From the NCBI GenBank assembly GCA_040757835.1, contig JBFLWJ010000028.1, positions 1 to 36,546 of the forward strand: DNA of 36,546 bases. The letters are read 5' to 3'. Each line of letters begins with the position of its first letter. The first letter of the stretch is position 1. Origin of the DNA: Actinomycetota bacterium (GTDB lineage Bacteria > Actinomycetota > Geothermincolia > Geothermincolales > RBG-13-55-18). A model generated the notes under the pieces. It worked only from the letters and a program-made list of their open reading frames with translations. It was not told the DNA's origin and searched no databases. Shown here piece after piece: positions 24,151 through 31,815 of this stretch. The position numbers were made by a program, and so were the translations under genes.

Positions 24151-25920
24151 TCAATCAGCCGCCGCGAGAATGAACGATCTCAACTCGTCCTGGTTAACCA
24201 CCGGGCCATACGGCGTGTGGTTCTCCCATTCGGCATGGCCGAAGAGGACCGCGAACACCTCGGCAAAGTCCTCCTCCACCGAACCGCTATAATTATCAGG
24301 GTCGTTCCATAGTACGTCTGGCAATATGCCTCGAAGCTCCTTGTACCGTTCCTTCTCCTCCGCGTCGAGGTATTCGTCATCATACGCATGTCCCCACTCA
24401 TGGAAGATCACGAGGTCAACCATGTTTGACGGTATATTGGGCGTAAATCCGACAACTTCTGCGGAAGGGTCATAGTCGCCGTACCTGTCCTGGGCTCTGA
24501 TTGGATCGGTGATCTGCTCGTACCGAAGATCTTCAACACATTCTAGTATCTCTGGTGGGAGTGTGGGCTCTAGCTGATCAACCCTACTTCTAACTGCGTC
24601 ATAACCTACCCCTTGGGTTGGCGCTATCTCGATTGGGCTGATTGTGATAGTCCAACCAATATATCGAGCATCTGTGAGATCTGTCCCTGCCGTGAAACGT
24701 CCACTCCCACCCGTCGGCAAGAATCCTCTGCAATAGATTCCAGGCGGGAGGAAAACAGTGGCTGCTCCGTTCGGCCCTATATCAACATAGAGAGATGATG
24801 GTCCGCTGAAGAAGTAACGCCCAGTATAACTAGTGAGATTGCTGATCCGTATCTCTAGTAGTCTACCACTTGAGGTTGTAGCCTTATTGGGAAGCTGATT
24901 CGTATAACCAGAGGCAGTCATATCGACGTAATTGACTAATGCATCTTGTGCATGTGTCCCGGCCGGCCACTCCGTGAAACACTTCTCGAACCGTATCGCC
25001 GACAGGGCATACAGGTTCTGGCTCTTGAGCTGCATGCCCCAGTTGTAGAGGAGGTCCGCCCTCGTGGCCATGATGGGATTGACGTCATAACCTTGTGGCG
25101 CGTAATCAAGAGCCAGTTCGCAACAATCGTAGCCCTCCTCGTACTCGTGGTTCTGGCTGTGAACGGTCGCCCCCGCCAGATATGCTCCCGCACACGCCGT
25201 AAGGGCTTCCGATTCGAGGTCATCATCCTCTCCTGCAAGCTGGAAGTAGCGTGCCGCCTCTCCATAGCTGGCGTTCGCATACAGCTCATAGGCATAGCCC
25301 AGCGCCGCCTCCGGCTCGAACTCCTCGGCTTCCTCCGTCTGCTCCTTATCGGGATATTTCACGCGCATCTCATCTATATGTTGAAGAGCCGAGGAGTAGC
25401 TCCCGGCGGCGACCTCGCCCCTTATCCTGTTCAACATGCGGGAAGGCGCGGTGGCCGAGACATAGAACCAGGTGCCCGCGGTCACCAGGGCTATCACGAC
25501 GACAACGGCGGCAACCCACCAGTAGGAGATGCGAGGGATGGAAAGCCTTTGCAGGAAGCTCCTACGTGCCGGTCCTTGTCTTGCATACGCGACTCTCGCG
25601 GTGACAGCCTGGGGAAGGGGGGCAGATACTTCCAGCCCGAGCATACGCGCGGCTATCTCTTCGACTATCGGGCGGTAATACTGGTTGACTTGCTGTGACC
25701 ACTCGAGCTTATTGCTGCCCTGCTGCTGTAACCGTTCCAGCAATGCGGCACTTATCCGTTGCTGGCTTGGGCCGATGAAGCGATTGTAGATATCGGCTTC
25801 TTCCTGGTTCAGGGATGCCAGGGGTTTAGCGAGCACGGAGAGGACTTCCGGAGGGAGGGTCTTCCCGCCCTCCGCATAGTAATCAACCAACTGTTGGATG
25901 AAGAAATTCATATTATTCAT
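24151..25920 (-). CDS. Membrane-anchored protein with TPR-like region and C-terminal gluzincin-like peptidase domain
   Basis: The 589-residue protein has an N-terminal cytoplasmic part (1-130, helical, Gln-rich), one membrane segment YWWVAAVVVVIALVTAGTWFYV (about 133-154) and an extracytoplasmic region. The region 155-330 is helical with repeat-like spacing of Ala-Tyr-rich pairs (ALGYAYELYANASYGEAARYFQLAG), suggesting TPR. A C-terminal domain holds the zinc signature HEWGH (H507, E508, H511) with E551 or E554 in VEEDFAEVFA as third ligand. I infer a membrane-tethered metallopeptidase on the outside; substrate unknown. No signal peptide other than the membrane segment. ATG 25920 has GGGAGGG 3 bases before it, so the start may be at 25911. 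A candidate -10 TATAAT lies at 25950-25945. It is convergent with the zinc-ribbon gene and just downstream of the truncated ATPase. Confidence 0.75.
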   Translation of the reverse strand: MNNMNFFIQQLVDYYAEGGKTLPPEVLSVLAKPLASLNQEEADIYNRFIGPSQQRISAALLERLQQQGSNKLEWSQQVNQYYRPIVEEIAARMLGLEVSAPLPQAVTARVAYARQGPARRSFLQRLSIPRISYWWVAAVVVVIALVTAGTWFYVSATAPSRMLNRIRGEVAAGSYSSALQHIDEMRVKYPDKEQTEEAEEFEPEAALGYAYELYANASYGEAARYFQLAGEDDDLESEALTACAGAYLAGATVHSQNHEYEEGYDCCELALDYAPQGYDVNPIMATRADLLYNWGMQLKSQNLYALSAIRFEKCFTEWPAGTHAQDALVNYVDMTASGYTNQLPNKATTSSGRLLEIRISNLTSYTGRYFFSGPSSLYVDIGPNGAATVFLPPGIYCRGFLPTGGSGRFTAGTDLTDARYIGWTITISPIEIAPTQGVGYDAVRSRVDQLEPTLPPEILECVEDLRYEQITDPIRAQDRYGDYDPSAEVVGFTPNIPSNMVDLVIFHEWGHAYDDEYLDAEEKERYKELRGILPDVLWNDPDNYSGSVEEDFAEVFAVLFGHAEWENHTPYGPVVNQDELRSFILAAAD

Positions 25921-25969
25921 AGCCCTCCCATTTACCCAATGGCTATTATACTGCAGTTCCCATATAAAG

Positions 25970-26272
25970 CTATCCCAGCTCAACGCAGCAGGCCAGAGTA
26001 TAAGCCCCCTTGACCGCCATAAGAAGCTCTCTCACTCTTTGCGCTTCGTCGATTGTGACCTCCGCGAGATCGCTCAGGACCGCATCCGGATTTGCTTGGA
26101 TAGATCTCATAACCGCGTAATCATCCAGGTTCAGGTAGCGGCGGGAACTCAATCGGGGATCGGGCAGCAGCATGGTGCTCTTTCCGGCTTGGCGCTTGCC
26201 GGTTACCAATACAACCGGCATACCTCGCAGCGCCATTTCGATGCTTCCCGGAAGCTCTCTTTTGTAATACAT
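25970..26272 (-). pseudogene. N-terminal fragment of an AAA (DUF4143-type) ATPase
   Basis: The frame from ATG 26272 encodes MYYKRELPGSIEMALRGMP, then VLVTGKRQAGKSTML (Walker A), YLNLDDYAVMRSI and VTIDEAQRV (Walker B). These are the first blocks of AAA_14/DUF4143 ATPases, which normally reach about 380-430 residues. It stops at about 100 residues, losing the sensor and DUF4143 parts, and the last residues ACCVELG are not family sequence. The break lies at about 26000, at the joint with the upstream region of the metallopeptidase gene. GGAAG lies 6 bases before the start, and two operator-like repeats lie just upstream. It is probably dead, although the shortened protein could still be made. 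Confidence 0.75.
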
Positions 26273-26286
26273 ATCGATCTTCCAAT

Positions 26287-26323
26287 ATCGTAATTTACGA
26301 TATTGCATGTCGTATTTCACGAT
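26287..26323 (-). promoter_or_regulatory. Two tandem operator-like inverted repeats
   Basis: Two 15-bp imperfect palindromes, ATCGTAATTTACGAT (26287-26301) and GTCGTATTTCACGAT (26309-26323), are spaced 22 bp centre to centre, two helix turns. They sit 14 to 51 bases upstream of the truncated ATPase start. The spacing and symmetry fit a site for a dimeric repressor bound side by side on one face of DNA. No regulator gene is adjacent. Confidence 0.55.
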
Positions 26324-26525
26324 ATTTGATCCAGCCGTTCAAGCAACCACTTTAGCCCCGTGGATCGGGTTCGTATAGGTCATAAGAGGGTGCGGTGAGT
26401 TTATAGAGACTGCCATCAAAATGATGTGTTTGTAATGCGAGTATTTGGAACCGTTAATGCTAAGGCGCTCCAGGGTGAAATAGGCTTTTGCAGTAAAAAA
26501 GCCCCTCGCCACCTGCAAGAACAAA

Positions 26526-26549
26526 GGCCAGGATATACCTACCCTGGCC
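26526..26549 (-). terminator. Terminator downstream of tRNA-Lys
   Basis: A 7-bp GC-rich stem GGCCAGG/CCTGGCC spans 26526-26549, followed on the minus strand by a T-rich run (TTTGTTCTT). It is 11 bases past the tRNA-Lys 3' end. A second, AT-rich hairpin GGCTTTT/AAAAGCC lies at 26483-26503. Confidence 0.6.
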
Positions 26550-26560
26550 TGCAAATATTC

Positions 26561-26636
26561 TGGTGAGCCGTCTGGGGATCGAACCCAGGACACCCGGATT
26601 AAAAGTCCGGTGCTCTACCGACTGAGCTAACGGCCC
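26561..26636 (-). tRNA. tRNA-Lys (TTT)
   Basis: Read on the minus strand, it gives a full cloverleaf: acceptor GGGCCGT with ACGGCTC, D loop with AGTCGGTAGA, anticodon loop CTTTTAA carrying TTT, T arm with GGTTCGATCC, discriminator A and encoded CCA. A TATAAT lies at 26648-26643, seven bases before the 5' end, so transcription probably starts at or very near the mature end. Confidence 0.95.
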
Positions 26637-26720
26637 ACAGACATTATATATCCAGGGGTGGGCAGTAAAAAGCAGGCAATCGCACGTGGCTTCCCGGGTT
26701 CGGTCACGCCCGCCAGCAGG

Positions 26721-26729
26721 TGATATAAT
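26721..26729 (+). promoter_or_regulatory. Extended -10 promoter of the thiolase gene
   Basis: TGATATAAT at 26721-26729 is a perfect extended -10 (TG-N-TATAAT). No convincing -35 lies 17 bases upstream, which extended -10 promoters do not need. The predicted start is about 26736, leaving about 75 bases before the thiolase ATG. Confidence 0.55.
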
Positions 26730-26812
26730 CTTGCGGGCGGCAAGGGCTCATGGAGGGAGGCTACAAGCCAGCCCGAGTATATTGATTCGGGAAGCTTACA
26801 GGAGGTAGCAGG

Positions 26813-27991
26813 ATGAGGGAAGTAGTGATCGTAGATGCCGTGAGGACGGCGATCGGTAAGAGGAACGGGGCCCTCAGCGGCATCCGGTCGGACGAGCTGC
26901 TGGGCAGCCTGCTCAACCATCTCGTCAACGAGCGGGTGGGGATCGATCCCGAACTCATCGAGGACTTCGTCTGCGGATGCGTCACCCAGATCGGCGAGCA
27001 GGCCATGGACGTTGGCAGGAACGCGGTGCTCGTAGGCGGCCTGCCCATCTCCATCCCCGGGGTCACCCTCAACCGCCATTGCGGGTCCAGCCAGCAGGCA
27101 ATCGTCTTTGCGGCCAACACCATCGCCGCCGGCGAGATGGATGTCGTGCTGGCCGGGGGCATCGAGAACATGAGCCGCACCCCCATGGGCTCCGACGGCA
27201 TGGGCGATCACCTCGCCCACCTGGGGTTCGGCATCGGCCCCAAGCTCTTCGAGCGTTTCGGCGGCATCGTCCCGCAGGGGATGTCGGCGGAGCTCATCGC
27301 GGAGAAGTGGGGGCTCAGCCGCACCGAGCTGGACGAGTTCGGCAAGAGGTCCAACGAGCTGGCCATAGCCGCCATGGACGCCGGCCTCTACGACAAGGAG
27401 ATCATGCCGGTTGAGGTGACCGACGCCGAGGGCAACACCTTCACCTTCGACCGCGACGAGGGGCCGCGCCGGGGAGTGGACCTGGAGAAGATGGCCACCC
27501 TGAAGACCCCTTTCAAGCAGGACGGCGTGGTCACGGCTGGGAACTCCAGCCAGATCTCGGACGGCGCCTCCGCGGTGCTGCTCATGAGCATGGATAAATG
27601 CAGGGAGTTGGGGCTGACCCCCCGGGCACGCTACGTCTGCACCGCCCTCACCGGCGAGGACCCCATCCTCATGCTCACCGGGCCCATCACCGCCACGCCC
27701 AAGGTCCTCGCCAAGGCCGGGCTGACCATGAAGGACATCGACGTCTTCGAGATCAACGAGGCCTTCGCGTCGGTGGTACTGGCATGGGTAAAGGAACTCG
27801 ATCCGCCGGACCTGGACAAGCTCAACCCCTGGGGCGGCGCCATCGCCAACGGCCATCCCCTGGGGGCCAGCGGCGGCAAGCTCACCTGCACCCTCCTTTC
27901 CGAGCTGGAGCACTTCGGCGGGCGCTACGGCCTGCAGTCCATGTGCATGGGGATGGGCATGGGCATCGCCACCATCTACGAAAGGATCTAG
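26813..27991 (+). CDS. Thiolase (acetyl-CoA C-acyltransferase family), second copy
   Basis: This 392-residue thiolase has C90 in LNRHCGSSQQAI as nucleophile, INEAF, GGAIANGHPLGASGG with the catalytic His, and SMCMGMGMGIATIYERI with the second Cys. Length and motifs resemble biosynthetic or degradative acetyl-CoA acetyltransferases. It is clearly a distinct paralogue of the thiolase at 12809-14047: the active-site boxes differ (CGSS versus CNAG) and no repeats flank it. GGAGG is 7 bases before the ATG. It is followed by its own terminator, so it is likely transcribed alone. Confidence 0.93.
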   Translation: MREVVIVDAVRTAIGKRNGALSGIRSDELLGSLLNHLVNERVGIDPELIEDFVCGCVTQIGEQAMDVGRNAVLVGGLPISIPGVTLNRHCGSSQQAIVFAANTIAAGEMDVVLAGGIENMSRTPMGSDGMGDHLAHLGFGIGPKLFERFGGIVPQGMSAELIAEKWGLSRTELDEFGKRSNELAIAAMDAGLYDKEIMPVEVTDAEGNTFTFDRDEGPRRGVDLEKMATLKTPFKQDGVVTAGNSSQISDGASAVLLMSMDKCRELGLTPRARYVCTALTGEDPILMLTGPITATPKVLAKAGLTMKDIDVFEINEAFASVVLAWVKELDPPDLDKLNPWGGAIANGHPLGASGGKLTCTLLSELEHFGGRYGLQSMCMGMGMGIATIYERI

Positions 27992-28002
27992 GCAGGTTCG
28001 AG

Positions 28003-28037
28003 CCGGGGCCTGGTTGATCTGGGCCCCGGTTCTTTTT
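28003..28037 (+). terminator. Rho-independent terminator after the thiolase gene
   Basis: An 8-bp stem, CCGGGGCC (28003-28010) and GGCCCCGG (28022-28029), with an 11-base loop is followed by TTCTTTTTC. It is strong and well placed, 12 bases past the stop codon. Confidence 0.85.
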
Positions 28038-28076
28038 CATCTTCCAGATATGCACGCATAGCGTCTCGGGCATGTT

Positions 28077-28141
28077 GAGATCGCCACGTCGCTACGCTCC
28101 TCGCGATGACACGTTTGCGATCACGTCCTCGCGATGACACG
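28077..28141. repeat. Dispersed-repeat-like unit and partial second copy
   Basis: A unit at 28077-28112, GAGATCGCCACGTCGCTACG at its start and ending CTCCTCGCGATGACAC, resembles a short interspersed repeat known to me from many bacterial genomes (classic form: ..CGTCGCTTCGCTCCTCGCAATGAC..). A second copy of its end, TCCTCGCGATGACACG at 28126-28141, repeats 28098-28113 with a period of 28 bp. It lies in the gap between a terminator and the next promoter; no coding potential. The recall is unverified. Confidence 0.5.
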
Positions 28142-28172
28142 ATAGATGGGCCGTTACACAGTGTGCGGGTGC

Positions 28173-28178
28173 TATAAT
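28173..28178 (+). promoter_or_regulatory. -10 box giving a probably leaderless transcript
   Basis: TATAAT lies at 28173-28178 and the start codon of the next gene at 28188. A transcription start 6-8 bases past the box would fall at about 28185, only about 3 bases before the ATG, and the bases between show no ribosome site. The -35 region is not convincing. Confidence 0.55.
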
Positions 28179-28187
28179 TATCCCGCC

Positions 28188-29570
28188 ATGGAACGCATAT
28201 TCGAAGCAGGCAGCGTAGCGATAGTCGGAGTCTCCGAGCGACCCGGGAACCTGGGCCTCAACATCCTCCAGAACCTCATCGACTGGGAATACGAGGGCAA
28301 GGTATACTGCGTCAACCCCAGGGGAGGGGAGGCGCTGGGATACCCGCTCTACACCTCGGTCTCCGAGCTGCCGGAGGCGGTGGACCTCGCGGTGCTCATC
28401 ATCCCCGCGCCCGCCGTGCCGGGTGCGGTGGATGAATGTGGCCGCAAAGGCATCACCCGCGTGGCCATCCCCGCCGGGGGGTTCGATGAGTTCGGCGGTG
28501 GAGACGGCCTGCGGCTGCGCGACGAACTGGTGCGGGCGGCCCGCCGCCACGGCATACGCTTCGTGGGGCCCAACTGCCTCACGGCCATCAACTCCCACAT
28601 CGGCCTCTGCCTCCCCTTCGTGCCGGTCCCGGTCGAGATCCCCCGCGGGGGCATCAGCGTCATCGCCCAGAGCGGCGGCATCGGCCTGGATTTCCTCGCG
28701 CGCCTCAAGGACGACAACGCCGGCTTCGCCAAGTTCATCAGCGTGGGCAACAAGACCGACCTGGACGAGGTGGACTACCTGGAATACATGGGCCGGGACC
28801 CCCGTACCGAGGTCGTATGCATGTACCTGGAGGACGTGGCGCGGGGGAGGGAGCTGCTGCGGGCCGCCCGTGCCGTGGACAAACCCATCCTGGTTTACAA
28901 GGCCAACGTGGAGCCGCTCACCCGGGAGAGCGCCCAGTCCCACACCGCCGCCCTCGCCAACGACGACGCGGTGCTGGACGGCGCCTTCCGGCAGGCCGGG
29001 ATCATCCGCGTACGGCGGCTGGCCCAGCTGGCCGGGTACGCCAAGGCCTTCTCCCTGCCGCCGCTGCGCGGCAACCGTATCGCCCTAGTCTCTCCCACCG
29101 GCGGCATCCTGGTGCTGGCCTCCGACCAGTGCGCGCGCCGAGGGTTCGAGTTCCCGCCCCTTCCCCCATCCCTGGTGGAGGACATCAGGTCGCACCTGCG
29201 GGCCGGGGTCATCGACATCTCCAACCCCGTGGACCTGGGCGACGTGCACGACGCCGACGCGCGCGCCTATATCATCGACCGCCTCCTGGAACAGGACTTC
29301 ATCGACGGCGTGATCATGCTTCTCATCTTCCGCATCACCGGGGGGAAGATGATGGCCGGAAACATCCAGGGACTGAACAAGAACATCCTTCCCCAGCTGG
29401 GGGAGATGATGAAAAAGCACGACAAACCCATCGTCTTCAGCCTGCTCTCCACCACCGAGGTGCGCACGGAGACGCGCCGCGTCACCGGTTTCCCCATCTT
29501 CAACGACGCCGAGGAGGCGGTGGACGCCGCCGCGGTCCTGCGAGACCATACCCTGCGCGCAGGCAAGTGA
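28188..29570 (+). CDS. Acyl-CoA synthetase (NDP-forming), alpha-subunit-type protein
   Basis: The 460-residue protein has an N-terminal CoA-binding Rossmann domain (SVAIVGVSERPGNLGLNILQNL, residues 8-29; LAVLIIPAPAVPGAVDECGRKGI) and a succinyl-CoA-ligase-like middle domain (GISVIAQSGGIG, FISVGNKTDLDEVDYLEYMG). The probable phospho-accepting His lies in ESAQSHTAALAND (about residue 259), followed by the last ligase-like domain. In ADP-forming acetate-CoA ligases this protein pairs with an ATP-grasp beta subunit. None is adjacent here: the next gene is an MFS transporter. A standalone role or distant partner is possible. No ribosome site precedes ATG 28188; the start is chosen from the leaderless promoter layout and the matching N terminus. 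Confidence 0.85.
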   Translation: MERIFEAGSVAIVGVSERPGNLGLNILQNLIDWEYEGKVYCVNPRGGEALGYPLYTSVSELPEAVDLAVLIIPAPAVPGAVDECGRKGITRVAIPAGGFDEFGGGDGLRLRDELVRAARRHGIRFVGPNCLTAINSHIGLCLPFVPVPVEIPRGGISVIAQSGGIGLDFLARLKDDNAGFAKFISVGNKTDLDEVDYLEYMGRDPRTEVVCMYLEDVARGRELLRAARAVDKPILVYKANVEPLTRESAQSHTAALANDDAVLDGAFRQAGIIRVRRLAQLAGYAKAFSLPPLRGNRIALVSPTGGILVLASDQCARRGFEFPPLPPSLVEDIRSHLRAGVIDISNPVDLGDVHDADARAYIIDRLLEQDFIDGVIMLLIFRITGGKMMAGNIQGLNKNILPQLGEMMKKHDKPIVFSLLSTTEVRTETRRVTGFPIFNDAEEAVDAAAVLRDHTLRAGK

Positions 29571-29641
29571 GGGGGGCTGGCCGGAAGCATGGGAGGCTGG
29601 AGTTCATCTGACCGCGGGACCCGCTAGCGGGAAGGGGCAAA

Positions 29642-30865
29642 TTGGACAGGGCGCGCAAGGGCATCTACTACGGCTGGGTGGTGGTGGGCGTAGCCTTCCT
29701 GGCCATGTTCGTCAACTACGGCGTGCGTTCCACCCAGACCGTCCTCATCAAGGGCTTCTCGGAGGACCTGGGCATCGGCCGCGCCGCGGCATCCCTGCCC
29801 TTCACGGTCAGCGTCCTCGTCTACGCCTTCCTGGCGCCGGTCACCGGCAGGCTGGTGGACCGCTACGGGCCGCGCTGGGTCATGGCGGGAGGGGCGCTCA
29901 TCTCCGCCTTCGGGCTGTGGATGTGCTCGCGAGCGGGCAGCCTCTGGGTGCTGGCCTTCTTCTTCGGCGTCGTCTTCGGCGTCGGGGGTAACGGTATCGG
30001 GCTGGTTCCCTCCAACACCTCGGTGGCGGTGTGGTTCCGCCGCCGCCTGGGGCTGGCCCTCGGCGTGGCCACCATGGGCATAGGCTTCGGGACCATGATC
30101 CTGCCGCGCCTCACGGGAGTGGTGCAGTCGTCTTGGGACTGGAGGACCTCCTTCCAGTTCCTGGGATACGTGGCCCTGGCCCTCACCTTCCCCTGCTTAT
30201 TCCTGCTGCGCGGGGGGAAGGGCGAAGTCGCGGAGGAGGAGGAGCCGGGTGGGGAGGCACACCCCGCTCCGGCCGCTGCCGCGGGCGGGCTCACCATGAG
30301 GGAGGCCCTGCGGACACCCTCGTTCTGGCTGCTCTTCACCGGTTTCGTGCTCATCGTCATCGCCCTCTACGGGGTGATGGTGCACCAGGTGCCTTACGCC
30401 ACCGACCGCGGCGTCAGCAAGAGCTGGGCGGAGTGGTCGATCGTGGTCTACGGCGCCACCTCCATCTGCGGCAGGCTCTTCTTCGGCCGGCTCTCCGACC
30501 GCACGCGCGAGAAGAAGAACGCCCTCTATCCCGCCTGCGCCGTCCTCTTCGCCAGCATAACCATGCTCATCTTCGTACGCGAGGCCTGGTCGCTCATGGT
30601 CTTCGCGGCGGTGTTCGGCTTCGGCTTCGCGGCATACGGCCCGGTGATCCCCGCGGTGTGCGCGGAGGTCTTCGGGAAGGCCAGCATGGGCGCGATATTC
30701 GGGGCGGTCACCACCGGCGGCGCGCTGGGGGGCGCGGCGGGGCCGGTGATCACCGGGTTCATCTTCGACCGTACCGGCAGCTATGTCGGGGCGTGGGTAC
30801 TGGCCCTCGCCTGCGTCGTGGCTTCCACCGTCCTCTTCGCCCGCGTCCGCATCATCTATCGTTAG
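29642..30865 (+). CDS. MFS transporter of the OFA/monocarboxylate type
   Basis: The 407-residue protein starts with KGIYYGWVVVGVAFLAMFVNYG, the typical opening of OFA (oxalate/formate-antiporter-like) and monocarboxylate-porter-like transporters, and has about twelve hydrophobic segments. MFS motifs GRLVDRYGPRWVM (after segment 2) and GRLFFGRLSDRTREKKN (after segment 8) are both clear. A charged, Gly/Ala-rich loop near 200-220 joins the two halves. It would import or exchange small carboxylic acids, fitting the acyl-CoA enzymes around it; that link is inference. TTG 29642 has GGAAGGGG 4 bases upstream. It follows the NDP-forming ligase by 71 bases on the same strand and probably shares its transcript. 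Confidence 0.85.
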   Translation: MDRARKGIYYGWVVVGVAFLAMFVNYGVRSTQTVLIKGFSEDLGIGRAAASLPFTVSVLVYAFLAPVTGRLVDRYGPRWVMAGGALISAFGLWMCSRAGSLWVLAFFFGVVFGVGGNGIGLVPSNTSVAVWFRRRLGLALGVATMGIGFGTMILPRLTGVVQSSWDWRTSFQFLGYVALALTFPCLFLLRGGKGEVAEEEEPGGEAHPAPAAAAGGLTMREALRTPSFWLLFTGFVLIVIALYGVMVHQVPYATDRGVSKSWAEWSIVVYGATSICGRLFFGRLSDRTREKKNALYPACAVLFASITMLIFVREAWSLMVFAAVFGFGFAAYGPVIPAVCAEVFGKASMGAIFGAVTTGGALGGAAGPVITGFIFDRTGSYVGAWVLALACVVASTVLFARVRIIYR

Positions 30866-30943
30866 ATGGGGGTCCGCCCTCCTTCGTCCATGTGATAATA
30901 TGCGTCAGGATGAAGTAGGTCGAGGAATGGTAGGGTAAGAGCG

Positions 30944-31786
30944 ATGATGCCCGAGATACTGTCCCTGGACATCGGCGATGCCGAGATCCAATATCTCCAC
31001 TATGCCGGCGATGGTCCGGCGGTCGTCATGCTGCACGCCACCGGTTTCCTGCCCTGGCTCTGGCACCCCATAGCCAGGGAACTGGCGGGGGACTTCCGCG
31101 TCGTCGCGCCGTATTTTTGCGACCACAGGGTCTTCGACCCCGAGGAAGGTGGACTCAGCTGGCTCCTCCTGGCCAGCGACCTGACGGCCCTCATCGCGGG
31201 TCTGGGGCTCACGGCGCCCGGCATCGTCGGGCACTCCATGGGGGCGACCGTGGCCTCGATGGCGGAGGCGCTCCGGGGGCCGCTGGCATCGCGTATGCTC
31301 CTCATCGAGCCCATCCTGCTCCCCTCGGGCTTCTACGAGGTCGACCTGACGGTGGAGCAACATCCCCTGGCCTCGAAATCGGTCCGGCGCCGCAACAGTT
31401 GGCGTGATGGGGAAGAGGCCAGGGAGTATCTGCTCGGGAAGGACCTCTTCAAGAACTGGGACCCGGAGATGCTGGACCTCTATCTGCAGCACGGCCTGAG
31501 TGAAGCCACGGGTGGAAAGCTCACCCTCGCTTGCAGCCCCGGGAGAGAAGCGGCTCTGTTCATGGGGGGAATGGTTCAGGACCCCTGGCCGCTCCTGGAG
31601 AAGATCTCCTGCCCCGTCCTGCTGGTCGAGGGCGAGAGGAGCGAGAACCGGCTGGTGATCGACCTCGGGCGCGCGGCGTCCGTTATGCCCGATGCGGACC
31701 TGAAGCAGGTCTCGGGGGCCGGGCACCTCGTGCCCATGGAGAAGCCGGAAGAGACGCTCGCTCTGATCCGCGGCTTCTTCCGGTGA
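30944..31786 (+). CDS. Alpha/beta-hydrolase fold protein
   Basis: The 280-residue protein begins with a beta-rich N terminus, an HATGF box (about 31-35) in the oxyanion region, and the elbow IVGHSMGATVAS with nucleophile S98. The acid is likely the Glu in VEGERSENRL (about residue 231), and the His is in GAGHLVPMEKPE (about residue 260). Typical role: ester or lactone hydrolysis, substrate unknown. Start ATG 30944 or 30947 is preceded by AGGG. It ends 29 bases before the convergent HD-GYP gene. Confidence 0.85.
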   Translation: MMPEILSLDIGDAEIQYLHYAGDGPAVVMLHATGFLPWLWHPIARELAGDFRVVAPYFCDHRVFDPEEGGLSWLLLASDLTALIAGLGLTAPGIVGHSMGATVASMAEALRGPLASRMLLIEPILLPSGFYEVDLTVEQHPLASKSVRRRNSWRDGEEAREYLLGKDLFKNWDPEMLDLYLQHGLSEATGGKLTLACSPGREAALFMGGMVQDPWPLLEKISCPVLLVEGERSENRLVIDLGRAASVMPDADLKQVSGAGHLVPMEKPEETLALIRGFFR

Positions 31787-31815
31787 TCCGGTTCCGGCAG
31801 CACCGCGGGCGCGGG

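Noticed and set aside
26339..26593. Minus-strand ORF of 84 codons overlapping tRNA-Lys
   Set aside because: Its N terminus is read from the tRNA gene and its terminator; no ribosome site or family similarity.
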